From positions 434,001-498,000 of the forward strand of contig CAVVSD010000001.1 in NCBI GenBank assembly GCA_963750895.1: a stretch of 64,000 bases of DNA, written 5' to 3'. Below, piece by piece: positions 8,588-16,631 of the stretch. A program made the translations under genes and the position numbers. Source of the DNA: CAVVSD01 sp963750895 (lineage in GTDB: Bacteria; Actinomycetota; Thermoleophilia; Solirubrobacterales; Solirubrobacteraceae). A model generated the notes under the pieces. It was not told where the DNA came from. It worked only from the letters and a program-made list of their open reading frames with translations, and searched no databases. Within the stretch, counting starts at the first letter, position 1. Each line of letters begins with the position of its first letter.

Positions 8588-9583
8588 CTAGCGCTCCGGC
8601 CGCGCGTCGATCGCCGACGCGTCGAACGTGACGAGGTGCTCGTCGGTCCACACCGCGAGTGCCTCGTCGGCCGCCGCCTGCTTGATCGCCGCCGGTGCGC
8701 CAGGGTCGTCGGCCAGCGTCACGTAGCCGCGCTCGCGCAGCAGGGCGCGCACGTCGTCCTCGCTCATGTCCCCGACGCCCCAGTCCCGGTACGTCCACGA
8801 CGCGTCCTTCTGGATGCGCTCGCGCGCGACGCCCACGCCCATGGGCTGCGCGAACAGCATCGCGCCGTCGTCCGCGAGCGCCTGCCACTCCGGCGAGGCG
8901 ACCGCCGCGCGCAGGGAGGAGACGTCGTCGAACCACAGCTCCGACCAGCCGTCGTGCGTGTTCATCCCCGCCGCGTAGCTCGCGGGGACGGCGTGGTACT
9001 GGTCGTAGTGGCGCAGGCCGGGAACCTGCGCGGCGAGCGGCCCGTGCACGTGCTCCCAGTGCACGAAGAACTCGGCCAGCGTCAGCCCCGGCATCTTCGA
9101 GGCCATGAAGATCGCCTTGACCATCTCCGGCGACGTCCGCCCGTCGACGATGACGTGCTCCTCGGCGACGACCGCCGCGCGCTTGTGGTGCATCGGCCAC
9201 GTCGTGGAGCGGTCGAAGAGCTGCGCGTCGTCCTTGAGGACCTGGTGCAGCAGCGTCACCTCCCGCTGGTCGGGGTCCGCCGGCGGGGGATCGCTCGGGA
9301 CGCCCGGCACGCCGTAGATCCCCTCCATGAGCGCCAGCACGTCGGGGTCGTTCGTCTCGACGCCCATCGTCTCGAGGTCGTCGTACCAGAACATCGACAC
9401 GCCGTCGAAGGTCGGCTCGGGCTGCCCCTCGTAGGCCTCGGGCAGCGTCAGGTGCTGGACGTAGCCGCGGAGCGCCTTCGTGTTGGCGAACAGCGGCCCG
9501 TGGCTCTCACCCCAGTAGCGGTGGAAGTCCTCGAGCGAGCGGTTCGTCGGGTGCCTCAGGGCAGGGGCGAGGACCTTGATCAT
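8588..9583 (-). CDS. Double EthD-domain protein
   Basis: A 331-residue protein with a good GGAGGAG site upstream of ATG 9583. Two EthD-like ferredoxin-fold domains are visible. The first, at about 1-115, has SLEDFHRYWGESHGPL and FWYDDLETM. The second, at about 165-265, has TLAEFFVHWEHVHGPLAAQVPGLRHY and LWFDDVSSLRAA. The H-G-P-L motif is the family hallmark. EthD-like proteins occur with P450 systems and in polyketide or aromatic pathways; the substrate here is unknown. It lies back to back with a sensor kinase gene. Confidence 0.85.
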   Translation of the reverse strand: MIKVLAPALRHPTNRSLEDFHRYWGESHGPLFANTKALRGYVQHLTLPEAYEGQPEPTFDGVSMFWYDDLETMGVETNDPDVLALMEGIYGVPGVPSDPPPADPDQREVTLLHQVLKDDAQLFDRSTTWPMHHKRAAVVAEEHVIVDGRTSPEMVKAIFMASKMPGLTLAEFFVHWEHVHGPLAAQVPGLRHYDQYHAVPASYAAGMNTHDGWSELWFDDVSSLRAAVASPEWQALADDGAMLFAQPMGVGVARERIQKDASWTYRDWGVGDMSEDDVRALLRERGYVTLADDPGAPAAIKQAAADEALAVWTDEHLVTFDASAIDARPER

Positions 9584-9633
9584 GCTTCTCCTCCGCGTCG
9601 AGCTGCACCCGGCGTGAACCCTACTGGCGTACG

Positions 9634-11199
9634 GTGCCGTTCGTGGAGGGATCGCGCAACCGGGTGTCCGAGGATCGGCAGCTCGCGCTGCTGGTCTCGA
9701 GCGCTCTCGACCACGCGATCTTCATGCTGGATCCGCACGGCCGCGTCGTGACCTGGAACGCCGGTGCGGAGGCGATCAAGGGCTACACGCAGGACGAGAT
9801 CATCGGCAGCCACTTCTCCGTCTTCTACACGGAGGCGGACGTCGCGCGGAACCATCCCGCCGAGGAGCTGCGGCGCGCGATCCGGGACGGGCGCTACGAG
9901 GAGGAGGGATGGCGCGTCCGCAAGGACGGCACGCGCTTCTGGGCGAACGTCGTGATCACCCCGGTGTACGACGAGGCGGGCGATCTCGTCGGGTTCGGCA
10001 AGGTCAGCCGCGATCTCACCGCCCGCCGGGTGCAGGAGGAGCAGATGCGCGCCCGGACGAACGAGCTGGAGGCCGCGAACCGACAGCTCGTCGAGTTCCG
10101 GCGCCTCGTGTCGAGCGTGCGCGACTACGCGATCTTCCTCATCGATCCGTCCGGCCACATCCTCTCCTGGAACGTCGGCGCGCGGCACCTCAAGGGGTAC
10201 GCGGCGGACGAGATCATCGGCCGGCACTTCTCGGTCTTCTACACCCCGGAGGACCAGGCCCGGCGCCATCCGGAGCACGAGCTCGACGTGGCCATCCGCG
10301 AGGGCCGCTACGAAGAGGAGGGCTGGCGCGTCCGCAAGGACCGCACCCGTTTCTGGGCGAGGGTGACGATCACCGCGATCCGCGACGAGGACGGCCGGCT
10401 GACCGGGTTCGCGAAGGTGACGCGCGATCTCACGTCACAGCGGGAGGCCGACCTGGCGCTCCGCGACGCGCTCGACGAGCTGCGGGTCGCCAACGAGGAG
10501 CTCGACCGCTTCGCCGCCGTCGCGGCGCACGACCTCACGGACCCCCTGCGGACGATCTCCGGCTTCGCGGAGCTGCTGGAGCGCTCCGGGCTCGCACCGG
10601 ACGAGCGCGAGTACGCGCGGCACATCGCCGACAGCAGCAGCCGCCTCACGCGGATGCTCCAGGGGCTGCTCGCGTACGCCCGCGCCGGTCGGCCGGTCGG
10701 GGAGGAGGAGCCCGTCGATCTCGGCCGTGCCGTCGACCACGCGCTCGCCGACCTCGCGGCCCTGATCGCCGAGCGCCACGCTGCGGTGACCGTCGCGCTG
10801 CCGGCCGGGGCGACGGTGCGCGCCGCCACCGCCGACGTCCGCGTCGTGCTGCAGAACCTGCTCTCCAACGCGCTGAGGTTCTCGGACGCCGGGACCCCCG
10901 AGGTGCGCGTCGCGGCCGAGGGGGGCGACGACGGCTGGCACGTCACCGTCGAGGACAACGGGCCGGGCATCGCGCCGGACGAGCGGGAGCGGATCTTCGG
11001 GGCGTTCGAGCGCGGCGACGCGGCAGCGGGGCGTGACGGCTACGGCCTCGGCCTCGCGATCTGCGAGCGCCTGATCGAGCGCCACGGCGGGGAGATCGGC
11101 GTCGACGCCCCGCCCGAGGGAGGGAGCCGCTTCTGGTTCTCGCTCAGGGCAGGATCGCGACCGCCCGCGTCCAGCCCGCCGAGCCGCCCTCCACGTTGA
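9634..11199 (+). CDS. Sensor histidine kinase with two PAS domains
   Basis: A protein of up to 521 residues. PAS1 (about 15-125) and PAS2 (about 140-265) are near repeats of each other (ITWNxGA...KGY...IIGxHFSVFYT...EEEGWRVRKDxTRFWA), each ending in a PAC motif. A HisKA dimerisation helix follows with phospho-acceptor His299 (AAHDLTDPLRT). The HATPase domain has N-box NLLSNALRFSD, G1 DNGPGIAPDE and G2 GYGLGLAI. No membrane segment is present, so it is a soluble sensor, perhaps for redox or light. GTG 9634 is the longest start; GTG 9664 is a good alternative. No response regulator is adjacent. Its end overlaps the converging cyclase gene by 56 nt. Confidence 0.9.
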   Translation: MPFVEGSRNRVSEDRQLALLVSSALDHAIFMLDPHGRVVTWNAGAEAIKGYTQDEIIGSHFSVFYTEADVARNHPAEELRRAIRDGRYEEEGWRVRKDGTRFWANVVITPVYDEAGDLVGFGKVSRDLTARRVQEEQMRARTNELEAANRQLVEFRRLVSSVRDYAIFLIDPSGHILSWNVGARHLKGYAADEIIGRHFSVFYTPEDQARRHPEHELDVAIREGRYEEEGWRVRKDRTRFWARVTITAIRDEDGRLTGFAKVTRDLTSQREADLALRDALDELRVANEELDRFAAVAAHDLTDPLRTISGFAELLERSGLAPDEREYARHIADSSSRLTRMLQGLLAYARAGRPVGEEEPVDLGRAVDHALADLAALIAERHAAVTVALPAGATVRAATADVRVVLQNLLSNALRFSDAGTPEVRVAAEGGDDGWHVTVEDNGPGIAPDERERIFGAFERGDAAAGRDGYGLGLAICERLIERHGGEIGVDAPPEGGSRFWFSLRAGSRPPASSPPSRPPR

Positions 11200-11914
11200 C
11201 CGGGAAGCAGGCGACCTCGAACCCGTCGGCGGGCAGCGACTCGAGGTTGTGCAGCTTCTCGATGTGGCTGTAGCCGATCTCCCGCCCCGCGCGGTGGCCC
11301 TCCCAGATGATCGATGCGTCGCCCTCGCGCGCGTAGCGCTCGGCGGTGTGCACGAACGGCGCGTCCCAGCTCCACGCGTCGGTCCCGGTGACCCGGACGC
11401 CGCGCTCGAGCAGGTACAGCGTCGCCTCCCGGCCCATCCCGCAGCCGGACCGGACGTAGTCGTCCTGCCCGTACTTCGCGCCGGCGCTCGTGTTCACGAC
11501 GACGATCTCCAGCGGGCGCAGCTCGTGGCCGATGCGGGCGAGCTCCGCCTCGACGTCGGCGGCCGTCGCGACGTAGCCGTCGGCGAAGCCCCGGAAGTCG
11601 AGCTTCACGGCCGGCTGCATGCACCACTCGAGCGGCACCTCGTCGATCGTGATCGCGCGCTTGCCGCCGTCCATCGTCGAGGCGTAGTGGTACGGCGCGT
11701 CGAGGTGCGTCCCGTTGTGCGTCGTGATCCGCGCGAACTCGACCGCCCAGCCCTCCCGGTCGGGCAGATCGTCCAGCTCGGCGCCGGGGAAGAAGGACAG
11801 GACCTCGCCCGCGGTGTCGGCGTGGTTGCGGAACTCGATCTCCGGGGTCAGCCCCGGCGGGTCCGAGACGATCCCCGCCTTCAGCGGCACCGAGATGTCC
11901 ACGATCGTGCGCAT
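11144..11914 (-). CDS. Cyclase family protein (kynurenine-formamidase-like metal hydrolase)
   Basis: A 256-residue metal-dependent hydrolase of the cyclase (KynB-like) family. The hallmark metal site HNGTHLDAPYH is at about 65-75, and a conserved W-S-W-D and G-x-x-x-I/G-E-G-H region follows. It begins immediately after the stop codon of the MetE-like gene, so the two form an operon. In related clusters such pairs act in catabolic side pathways, but substrate and product are not evident here. The 3' end overlaps the opposite-strand kinase gene. Confidence 0.88.
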   Translation of the reverse strand: MRTIVDISVPLKAGIVSDPPGLTPEIEFRNHADTAGEVLSFFPGAELDDLPDREGWAVEFARITTHNGTHLDAPYHYASTMDGGKRAITIDEVPLEWCMQPAVKLDFRGFADGYVATAADVEAELARIGHELRPLEIVVVNTSAGAKYGQDDYVRSGCGMGREATLYLLERGVRVTGTDAWSWDAPFVHTAERYAREGDASIIWEGHRAGREIGYSHIEKLHNLESLPADGFEVACFPVNVEGGSAGWTRAVAILP

Positions 11915-13009
11915 TCAGCCTCCGATCTCGTCGCGCAGGGTCTGCGCGGCCTGCGCCATCGAGCGCAGCTTGCCCTGTGCCATCGGCCGGGGGAAGGTGA
12001 ACAGACCGCAGTCGGTCGTCAGGTGGACGCGCTCGGGCTCGACGTACTCGAGCGCCTTGCGGACGGCGGCCACGATCTCCTCCGGCTGCTCGACGACGAG
12101 CTTCTTGACGTCGATGACGCCGATGCCCAGGCCCTTGTCGCTCGGGTAGCGCTTCCAGAGCTCGAAGTCCTCGTCGCGGAAGCCGGTCTCCGCGAACGCG
12201 TACTCGCACGCGTCGACGTCGAGCTCCTTGGCGACCATCTCGTGGAAGCTCGCGTACGGCGTGATGCCGACCGGGACGCCGCTGGCGAGGTGGCAGATGT
12301 GGAAGATCGTGTACGCGTCGACGCCGTCGAGCGCGCGGTTCAGCGTGTCGAGGACGAGCGGGTAGTCGTCGGGCGCGTGCAGCGTGAAGCCGACGTCGTC
12401 GAGCTGGAACACCTCGACGCCCGCGGCCACGGCGGCCTTGAACTCGGCGTTGTACGCGTCGGCCAGGTCGCGGTACATCGCCTTCTTGTCGTCGTAGTAC
12501 TCGTCGGTGAGCCAGCCGGCGAGGTTCGCGGGGCCCATGCCGCTGCAGAACTTCACGGTCTTGGGGCTCACGGACTGGGCCGCGCGCCAGAGGTCGGCGA
12601 GGTGCATCGTGCCCGGCCCGATCGGGCCGGTGACCACGACGTCGTTCCAGGTCCCGCCGAACGCGGACGACGTCGGCTCGCCGAACGACGTCATGAGCGG
12701 GTTGACCTGCGGGCGCACCTCGATCCCGTCCAGGTGGTACGCGGGGTACAGCAGGAACGAGGAGATGAACCCCTGGTGGCGGTCGTACCAGAGGTGCCCG
12801 TCGGTCGGCACGTCGATGCCGGCGTCGAGCTGGTCGCCGATCATGGAGCGCACCCCGTCGGTGAAGGACTCGGCGAACTCGGCGTCGCGCATCGCCACGC
12901 GGAAGTCGCGCTCGCGGACGTCGAACCGGTTCCACGTCGGCCTCGGGTACGAGCCGACCTGCGTCGTCGGGAACAGGTGCCCCACGATGTCGCTCAGGTT
13001 CCGCGCCAC
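11915..13009 (-). CDS. Cobalamin-independent methionine synthase II (MetE C-terminal) family protein
   Basis: A 364-residue protein beginning at GTG 13009 with GAGGAGG upstream. It aligns with the catalytic C-terminal barrel of MetE: an opening TTQVGSYPRP motif, zinc ligands in FHICHLASG (H-x-C) and the late Cys in TTDCGLFTFPR. It lacks the N-terminal MetE domain. Such stand-alone proteins include 2-hydroxypropyl-CoM lyase-like and other thiol methyl/alkyl transferases, so methionine synthesis should not be assumed. First gene of a two-gene operon with the cyclase. Confidence 0.88.
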   Translation of the reverse strand: MARNLSDIVGHLFPTTQVGSYPRPTWNRFDVRERDFRVAMRDAEFAESFTDGVRSMIGDQLDAGIDVPTDGHLWYDRHQGFISSFLLYPAYHLDGIEVRPQVNPLMTSFGEPTSSAFGGTWNDVVVTGPIGPGTMHLADLWRAAQSVSPKTVKFCSGMGPANLAGWLTDEYYDDKKAMYRDLADAYNAEFKAAVAAGVEVFQLDDVGFTLHAPDDYPLVLDTLNRALDGVDAYTIFHICHLASGVPVGITPYASFHEMVAKELDVDACEYAFAETGFRDEDFELWKRYPSDKGLGIGVIDVKKLVVEQPEEIVAAVRKALEYVEPERVHLTTDCGLFTFPRPMAQGKLRSMAQAAQTLRDEIGG

Positions 13010-13092
13010 GCCGCCCCTCCTCAGTCGCTGGAGTGGGGATCCATAGAGGATCGGCGCGCCGCCGGGTTGCCGGGCCGTGGTTCACTCGGAGG

Positions 13093-13626
13093 GTGAGGCT
13101 GCCGGAGCGCATCGAGGGTGACGGTCTTGTGCTCCGCCGCTGGCGGGCGGAGGACGCCGGGCTCCTGCACGAGGCCGTCGTCGACAGCGTCGAGCACCTG
13201 CGCCCGTGGATGCCGTGGATCGCCGACGAGCCGATGTCCGTCGAGCAGCGCAGGGCGCTCATCGAGGGATGGGAGCGCGACTGGGAGGGCGGCGGCGACG
13301 TCGTGCTCGCGATCGTGCACGACGGGGTCGTGGCCGGCGGCAGCGGGCTGCATCGGCGCCGCGGACCCGACGCCCTGGAGATCGGCTACTGGCTGCGCCC
13401 GGCCTTCGTCGGGCGGGGCATCGTCACGACGGCGGCGCGGCTCCTCACGACCGCCGCCTTCACCGTCGACGGCATCGAGCGCGTGGAGATCTGGCACGAG
13501 CTGGGCAACACGGCGAGCGGCGCCGTCCCGGCACGGCTGGGCTTCACCGTGGTGGCCGAGGTCGACGGCGACCGCGTCTGGCGGACGACCCGGGAGGAAT
13601 GGGCTCTCGTATCGTCGGATGCGTGA
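13093..13626 (+). CDS. GNAT family N-acetyltransferase (RimJ/RimL-like)
   Basis: A 177-residue acyl-CoA-dependent acetyltransferase. The fold begins at VRLPERIEGDGLVLRRW, and the acetyl-CoA loop is in YWLRPAFVGRGIVTTAAR (R-x-x-G-x-G/A type), followed by RVEIWHELGNTAS and the closing ARLGF motif of RimJ/RimL enzymes. GTG 13093 fits the family start but its GGAGG lies unusually close; an upstream GTG at 13033 is possible. It is coupled by GTGA to the next gene. Acceptor unknown. Confidence 0.85.
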   Translation: MRLPERIEGDGLVLRRWRAEDAGLLHEAVVDSVEHLRPWMPWIADEPMSVEQRRALIEGWERDWEGGGDVVLAIVHDGVVAGGSGLHRRRGPDALEIGYWLRPAFVGRGIVTTAARLLTTAAFTVDGIERVEIWHELGNTASGAVPARLGFTVVAEVDGDRVWRTTREEWALVSSDA

Positions 13627-14654
13627 AGCGCATCGGCTTCCTCTCATTCGGGCACTGGCAGAACGCCCCCGGCTCCCAGACGCTCACCGCGCGTGACGCG
13701 CTGACCCAGACCATCGAGCTCGCCGTCGCGGCGGAGGAGCTCGGGATCGACGGCGCGTACGTGCGCGTCCACCACTTCGCGCGCCAGCTCGCGTCGCCGT
13801 TCCCGCTGCTCTCGGCGATCGCGGCCCGCACGAGCCGCATCGAGATGGGCACCGCCGTCATCGACATGCGCTACGAGAACCCGCTCTACATGGCCGAGGA
13901 GGCCGCGGCGGCGGACCTCATCAGCGACGGGCGCCTGCAGCTCGGCGTGAGCCGCGGCTCGCCCGAGCCTGCGCTGCGCGGGTCGGAGGCGTTCGGGTAC
14001 GTCCCGCCCGAGGGTCAGACCGACGCGGACTTCGCGCGGGCCCGCACGGCGCTCTTCCGCGCGGCGATCGGCGGGGCGGGTGTTGCCAGGGCGGACACCG
14101 GGCGAGAGGATTCGACGGCGATGCTGGCGATCCAGCCGCAGTCGCCTGGCCTGGCCGACCGGATCTGGTGGGGCGCCGGCACGCGCGCGACCGCGGTGTG
14201 GGCGGCGCAGCAGGGCATGAACCTCCAGAGCTCGACGCTGATCTCCGAGGACACCGGGGTGCCGTTCGGCGACCTGCAGGCCGAGCAGATCGCGCTGTAC
14301 CGGTCCGCGTGGCTGGAGGCCGGCTGGGCGCGCACGCCGCGCATCTCCGTCAGCCGCAGCGTCATGCCGATCACCACCGACCTGGATCGCATGTACTTCG
14401 GCGGCCGCGCGGGCGCCGACGCGTCCGACCAGATCGGCTACATCGACGGCGGCATCGCGCGCTTCGGCCGCAGCTACATCGGCGAGCCGGACGTCATCGC
14501 CGAGGAGCTGCGCAAGGACGCGGGCGTCCGCGAGGCCGACACGCTCCTGCTCACCGTCCCGAACCAGCTCGGCGTGGAGTACAACGCGCACCTGCTCGAG
14601 ACGATCGCCGAGCACATCGCTCCCGCGATCGGCTGGCAGCGCGCGACGGTCTGA
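13623..14654 (+). CDS. LLM-class flavin-dependent oxidoreductase (luciferase-like)
   Basis: A 343-residue monooxygenase-type protein starting at GTG 13623 inside the stop of the acetyltransferase gene. The TIM-barrel pattern of bacterial luciferase-like F420/FMN enzymes is clear: RIGFLSFGHW at the start, AEELGIDGAYVRVHHFA, TSRIEMGTAV, YENPLYMAEEAAAADLISDGRLQLGVSRGS, and a late YIGEPDVIAEEL. Substrate and cofactor (FMNH2 or F420H2) are not decided by sequence. Its position directly before rsbQ-rsbP, with only 5 nt between, ties it to that operon. Confidence 0.9.
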   Translation: MKRIGFLSFGHWQNAPGSQTLTARDALTQTIELAVAAEELGIDGAYVRVHHFARQLASPFPLLSAIAARTSRIEMGTAVIDMRYENPLYMAEEAAAADLISDGRLQLGVSRGSPEPALRGSEAFGYVPPEGQTDADFARARTALFRAAIGGAGVARADTGREDSTAMLAIQPQSPGLADRIWWGAGTRATAVWAAQQGMNLQSSTLISEDTGVPFGDLQAEQIALYRSAWLEAGWARTPRISVSRSVMPITTDLDRMYFGGRAGADASDQIGYIDGGIARFGRSYIGEPDVIAEELRKDAGVREADTLLLTVPNQLGVEYNAHLLETIAEHIAPAIGWQRATV

Positions 14655-14659
14655 TCGTC

Positions 14660-15448
14660 GTGTCGCGCAACCACGTCATCGAGCACGGCGTCCCCCACGG
14701 CCAGCCCATGGTGCTGGCCCACGGCTTCGGGTGCGATCACAACATGTGGCGGTACGTGTGGCCGGCCTTCGCCGACCGCTACCGGATCGTCCTGTTCGAC
14801 CACGTCGGCGCCGGCGGGTCGGACCCCAGCGCGTACGACCCGCATCGCTACGCCTCGCTCGAGGGCTACGCCGAGGACGTCCTCGCGATCTGCGAGGAGC
14901 GCGACCTGCGCGACGTCGTGTTCGTCGGGCACTCGGTCAGCGCGATGATCGGGGTGCTGGCGGCGGCGCAGCAGCCCGACCGCTTCGCCCGCCTGGTGCT
15001 CGTCGGGCCGTCGCCGCGCTACATCGACGACGAGGGCTACGTCGGCGGCTTCACGCGCGAGGACATCGACGGTCTGCTCGAGTCGCTCGAGAGCAACTAC
15101 CTCGGGTGGTCGAGCGCGATGGCCCCGGCCATCATGGGCAACGCGGACCGCCCGGAGCTCGGCGAGGAGCTCACGAACAGCTTCTGCCGCGCGGACCCCG
15201 AGATCGCCGCGCACTTCGCGCGCACGACGTTCCTGAGCGACAACCGCGCCGATCTCGGCCGCATCAGCACCCCGTCGCTCGTGCTGCAGTGCTCCGACGA
15301 CGTGATCGCGCCCGAGGCGGTCGGCGAGTACGTCCACGCCCAACTGGCCGACAGCAGCTACGTGCTGCTCGATGCGACGGGCCACTGCCCGAACCTCAGC
15401 GCACCGGACGAGACGGTCGACGCGATCGAGGAGTTCCTCGCGCGGTGA
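14660..15448 (+). CDS. rsbQ: RsbQ-like alpha/beta hydrolase, energy-stress regulator
   Basis: A 262-residue alpha/beta hydrolase closely resembling Bacillus subtilis RsbQ throughout (for example LVGPSPRYI, NYLGWSSAMAP, LQCSDDVIAPEAVGEYVH). The catalytic triad is Ser92 (GHSVSAM), Asp214 and His242 (GHCPNLS), in the same spacing as RsbQ Ser96/Asp219/His247. In Bacillus, RsbQ supplies a small hydrophobic signal needed by the PAS phosphatase RsbP under energy stress. The next gene, overlapping by GTGA, is such a phosphatase, which makes the assignment strong. Start at GTG 14660. Confidence 0.9.
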   Translation: MSRNHVIEHGVPHGQPMVLAHGFGCDHNMWRYVWPAFADRYRIVLFDHVGAGGSDPSAYDPHRYASLEGYAEDVLAICEERDLRDVVFVGHSVSAMIGVLAAAQQPDRFARLVLVGPSPRYIDDEGYVGGFTREDIDGLLESLESNYLGWSSAMAPAIMGNADRPELGEELTNSFCRADPEIAAHFARTTFLSDNRADLGRISTPSLVLQCSDDVIAPEAVGEYVHAQLADSSYVLLDATGHCPNLSAPDETVDAIEEFLAR

Positions 15449-16584
15449 AGGCACCCGACGGCCTCGACGAGGACACGGCCGAGGCGCTCTTCGAGGACGC
15501 GCCGTGCGGCTACATCTCGACGACGCCGGACGGGACGTTCCTGCGGGTCAACCGGACGTTCGAGGAGCTCTCCGGCCGCATGCGCGACGAGCTGATCGGG
15601 CGACGCCGCTTCCAGGAGCTGCTCAGCCCCGGCGGCCGCATCTACCACGAGACGCACTGCGCTCCGCTGCTGCGGATGCAGGGGACCATCCGCGAGATCG
15701 CGCTGGAGGTCGTCCGCGGGGACGGCTCGCGGCGGCCGGTGCTCGTGAGCTCGGTCATGCGCTACGACGACGACGGCCGCCCCGCCGGCGTGCGCACGAT
15801 GGTGCTCGAGGCGGTCGACCGCCGTCGTTACGAGGAGGAGCTGCTTCGTGCGCGCGAGCAGCAGCACGAGGTCGCGGTGCTCCTGGAGCGCAGCCTGCTC
15901 GCCGGGGAGCTGCCCGCGGACGGGCGCTTCGAGGTCGGCGTGACGTACCGGCCCGCCGTCCGCGGCGACGAGGTCGGGGGCGACTGGTACGACGCGTTCT
16001 GGCTCGACGACGCCGACGGGCTCGGCGTGGTCGTGGGCGACGTCGTCGGGCGCGGGATCGGCGCCGCAGCGACGATGGGCCAGCTGCGCAGCGCGGTCCG
16101 CGCGTTCGCCTCGACGGGCATGGGCCCGGCGGCGGCCATGGACGCGCTCGACGCGTACTCGCGCCGCCACGCGGTCGGGGACCTCGCGACCGTGGTGCAC
16201 GTGCAGGCCGACCTCGCCCGGGGCACGATGCGCTACGCCTGCGCCGGGCACCTGCCGCCGGTGCTCATGGAGCCGGGCCGGGCGCCGCGGTTCCTGTGGG
16301 ACGGTCGCTCCCTCCCGCTCAACGCGGACCCCGGCGGGCCGTCGCGCGCCGAGGCGGCGTGTGAGCTCGTCCCGGGCGCGACGGTGCTGCTCTACACCGA
16401 CGGGCTCGTCGAGCGGCGGGATCGCTCGCTCGACGAGGGGATGCATGCGCTGGTCGGCGCGGTCGGCGAGCTCCGCGACCTGGAGCCGGCGGAGCTGACC
16501 GAGGCGCTGACCGACGCGCTCGGCAGGCGCAGCGGGATCACGGACGACGTCTGCGTGCTCGCGCTGCGTCGTGCCGGCGACTAG
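15445..16584 (+). CDS. rsbP: PAS-PP2C (SpoIIE-type) serine phosphatase, RsbP-like
   Basis: A 379-residue protein from GTG 15445. An N-terminal PAS domain spans about 8-115 (DAPCGYISTTPDGTFLRVN), then a coiled-coil linker (RRRYEEELLRAREQQHEV), and a SpoIIE/PP2C phosphatase at about 150-379. The metal-binding motifs are GDEVGGDWYD, VVGDVVGRGIGAAA, LYTDGLVE and the final DDVCVLAL. This is the RsbP layout; in Bacillus it dephosphorylates the anti-anti-sigma factor RsbV. No sigma factor, RsbV or RsbW is in the window, so the target lies elsewhere. Co-translated with the RsbQ-like gene. Confidence 0.9.
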   Translation: MKAPDGLDEDTAEALFEDAPCGYISTTPDGTFLRVNRTFEELSGRMRDELIGRRRFQELLSPGGRIYHETHCAPLLRMQGTIREIALEVVRGDGSRRPVLVSSVMRYDDDGRPAGVRTMVLEAVDRRRYEEELLRAREQQHEVAVLLERSLLAGELPADGRFEVGVTYRPAVRGDEVGGDWYDAFWLDDADGLGVVVGDVVGRGIGAAATMGQLRSAVRAFASTGMGPAAAMDALDAYSRRHAVGDLATVVHVQADLARGTMRYACAGHLPPVLMEPGRAPRFLWDGRSLPLNADPGGPSRAEAACELVPGATVLLYTDGLVERRDRSLDEGMHALVGAVGELRDLEPAELTEALTDALGRRSGITDDVCVLALRRAGD

Positions 16585-16616
16585 CTCGGGACGGCTCGAT
16601 TCCGCCGCGCACCATG

Positions 16617-16630
16617 CGAACATGTGTTCG
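16617..16630. promoter_or_regulatory. LexA (SOS) box at the start of the Y-family polymerase gene
   Basis: CGAACATGTGTTCG matches the LexA operator consensus of Gram-positive bacteria (GAAC-N4-GTTC core). It is the centre of a longer inverted repeat with 13-base perfect arms (CACCATGCGAACA and its complement, 16610-16637). It touches or contains the polymerase start codon, so LexA would block the transcription start directly. Confidence 0.85.
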
Positions 16631-16631
16631 C

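Noticed and set aside
7014..9200. A 728-residue open frame on the minus strand across the TfoX and GTPase genes
   Set aside because: Composition is Arg/Ala/Asp/Gly noise typical of the reverse frame of GC-rich genes, and the plus-strand genes have clear motifs and ATGA coupling.
11915..13009. Naming the MetE-like gene metE
   Set aside because: Only the C-terminal catalytic half is present, and this subgroup includes enzymes other than methionine synthase.
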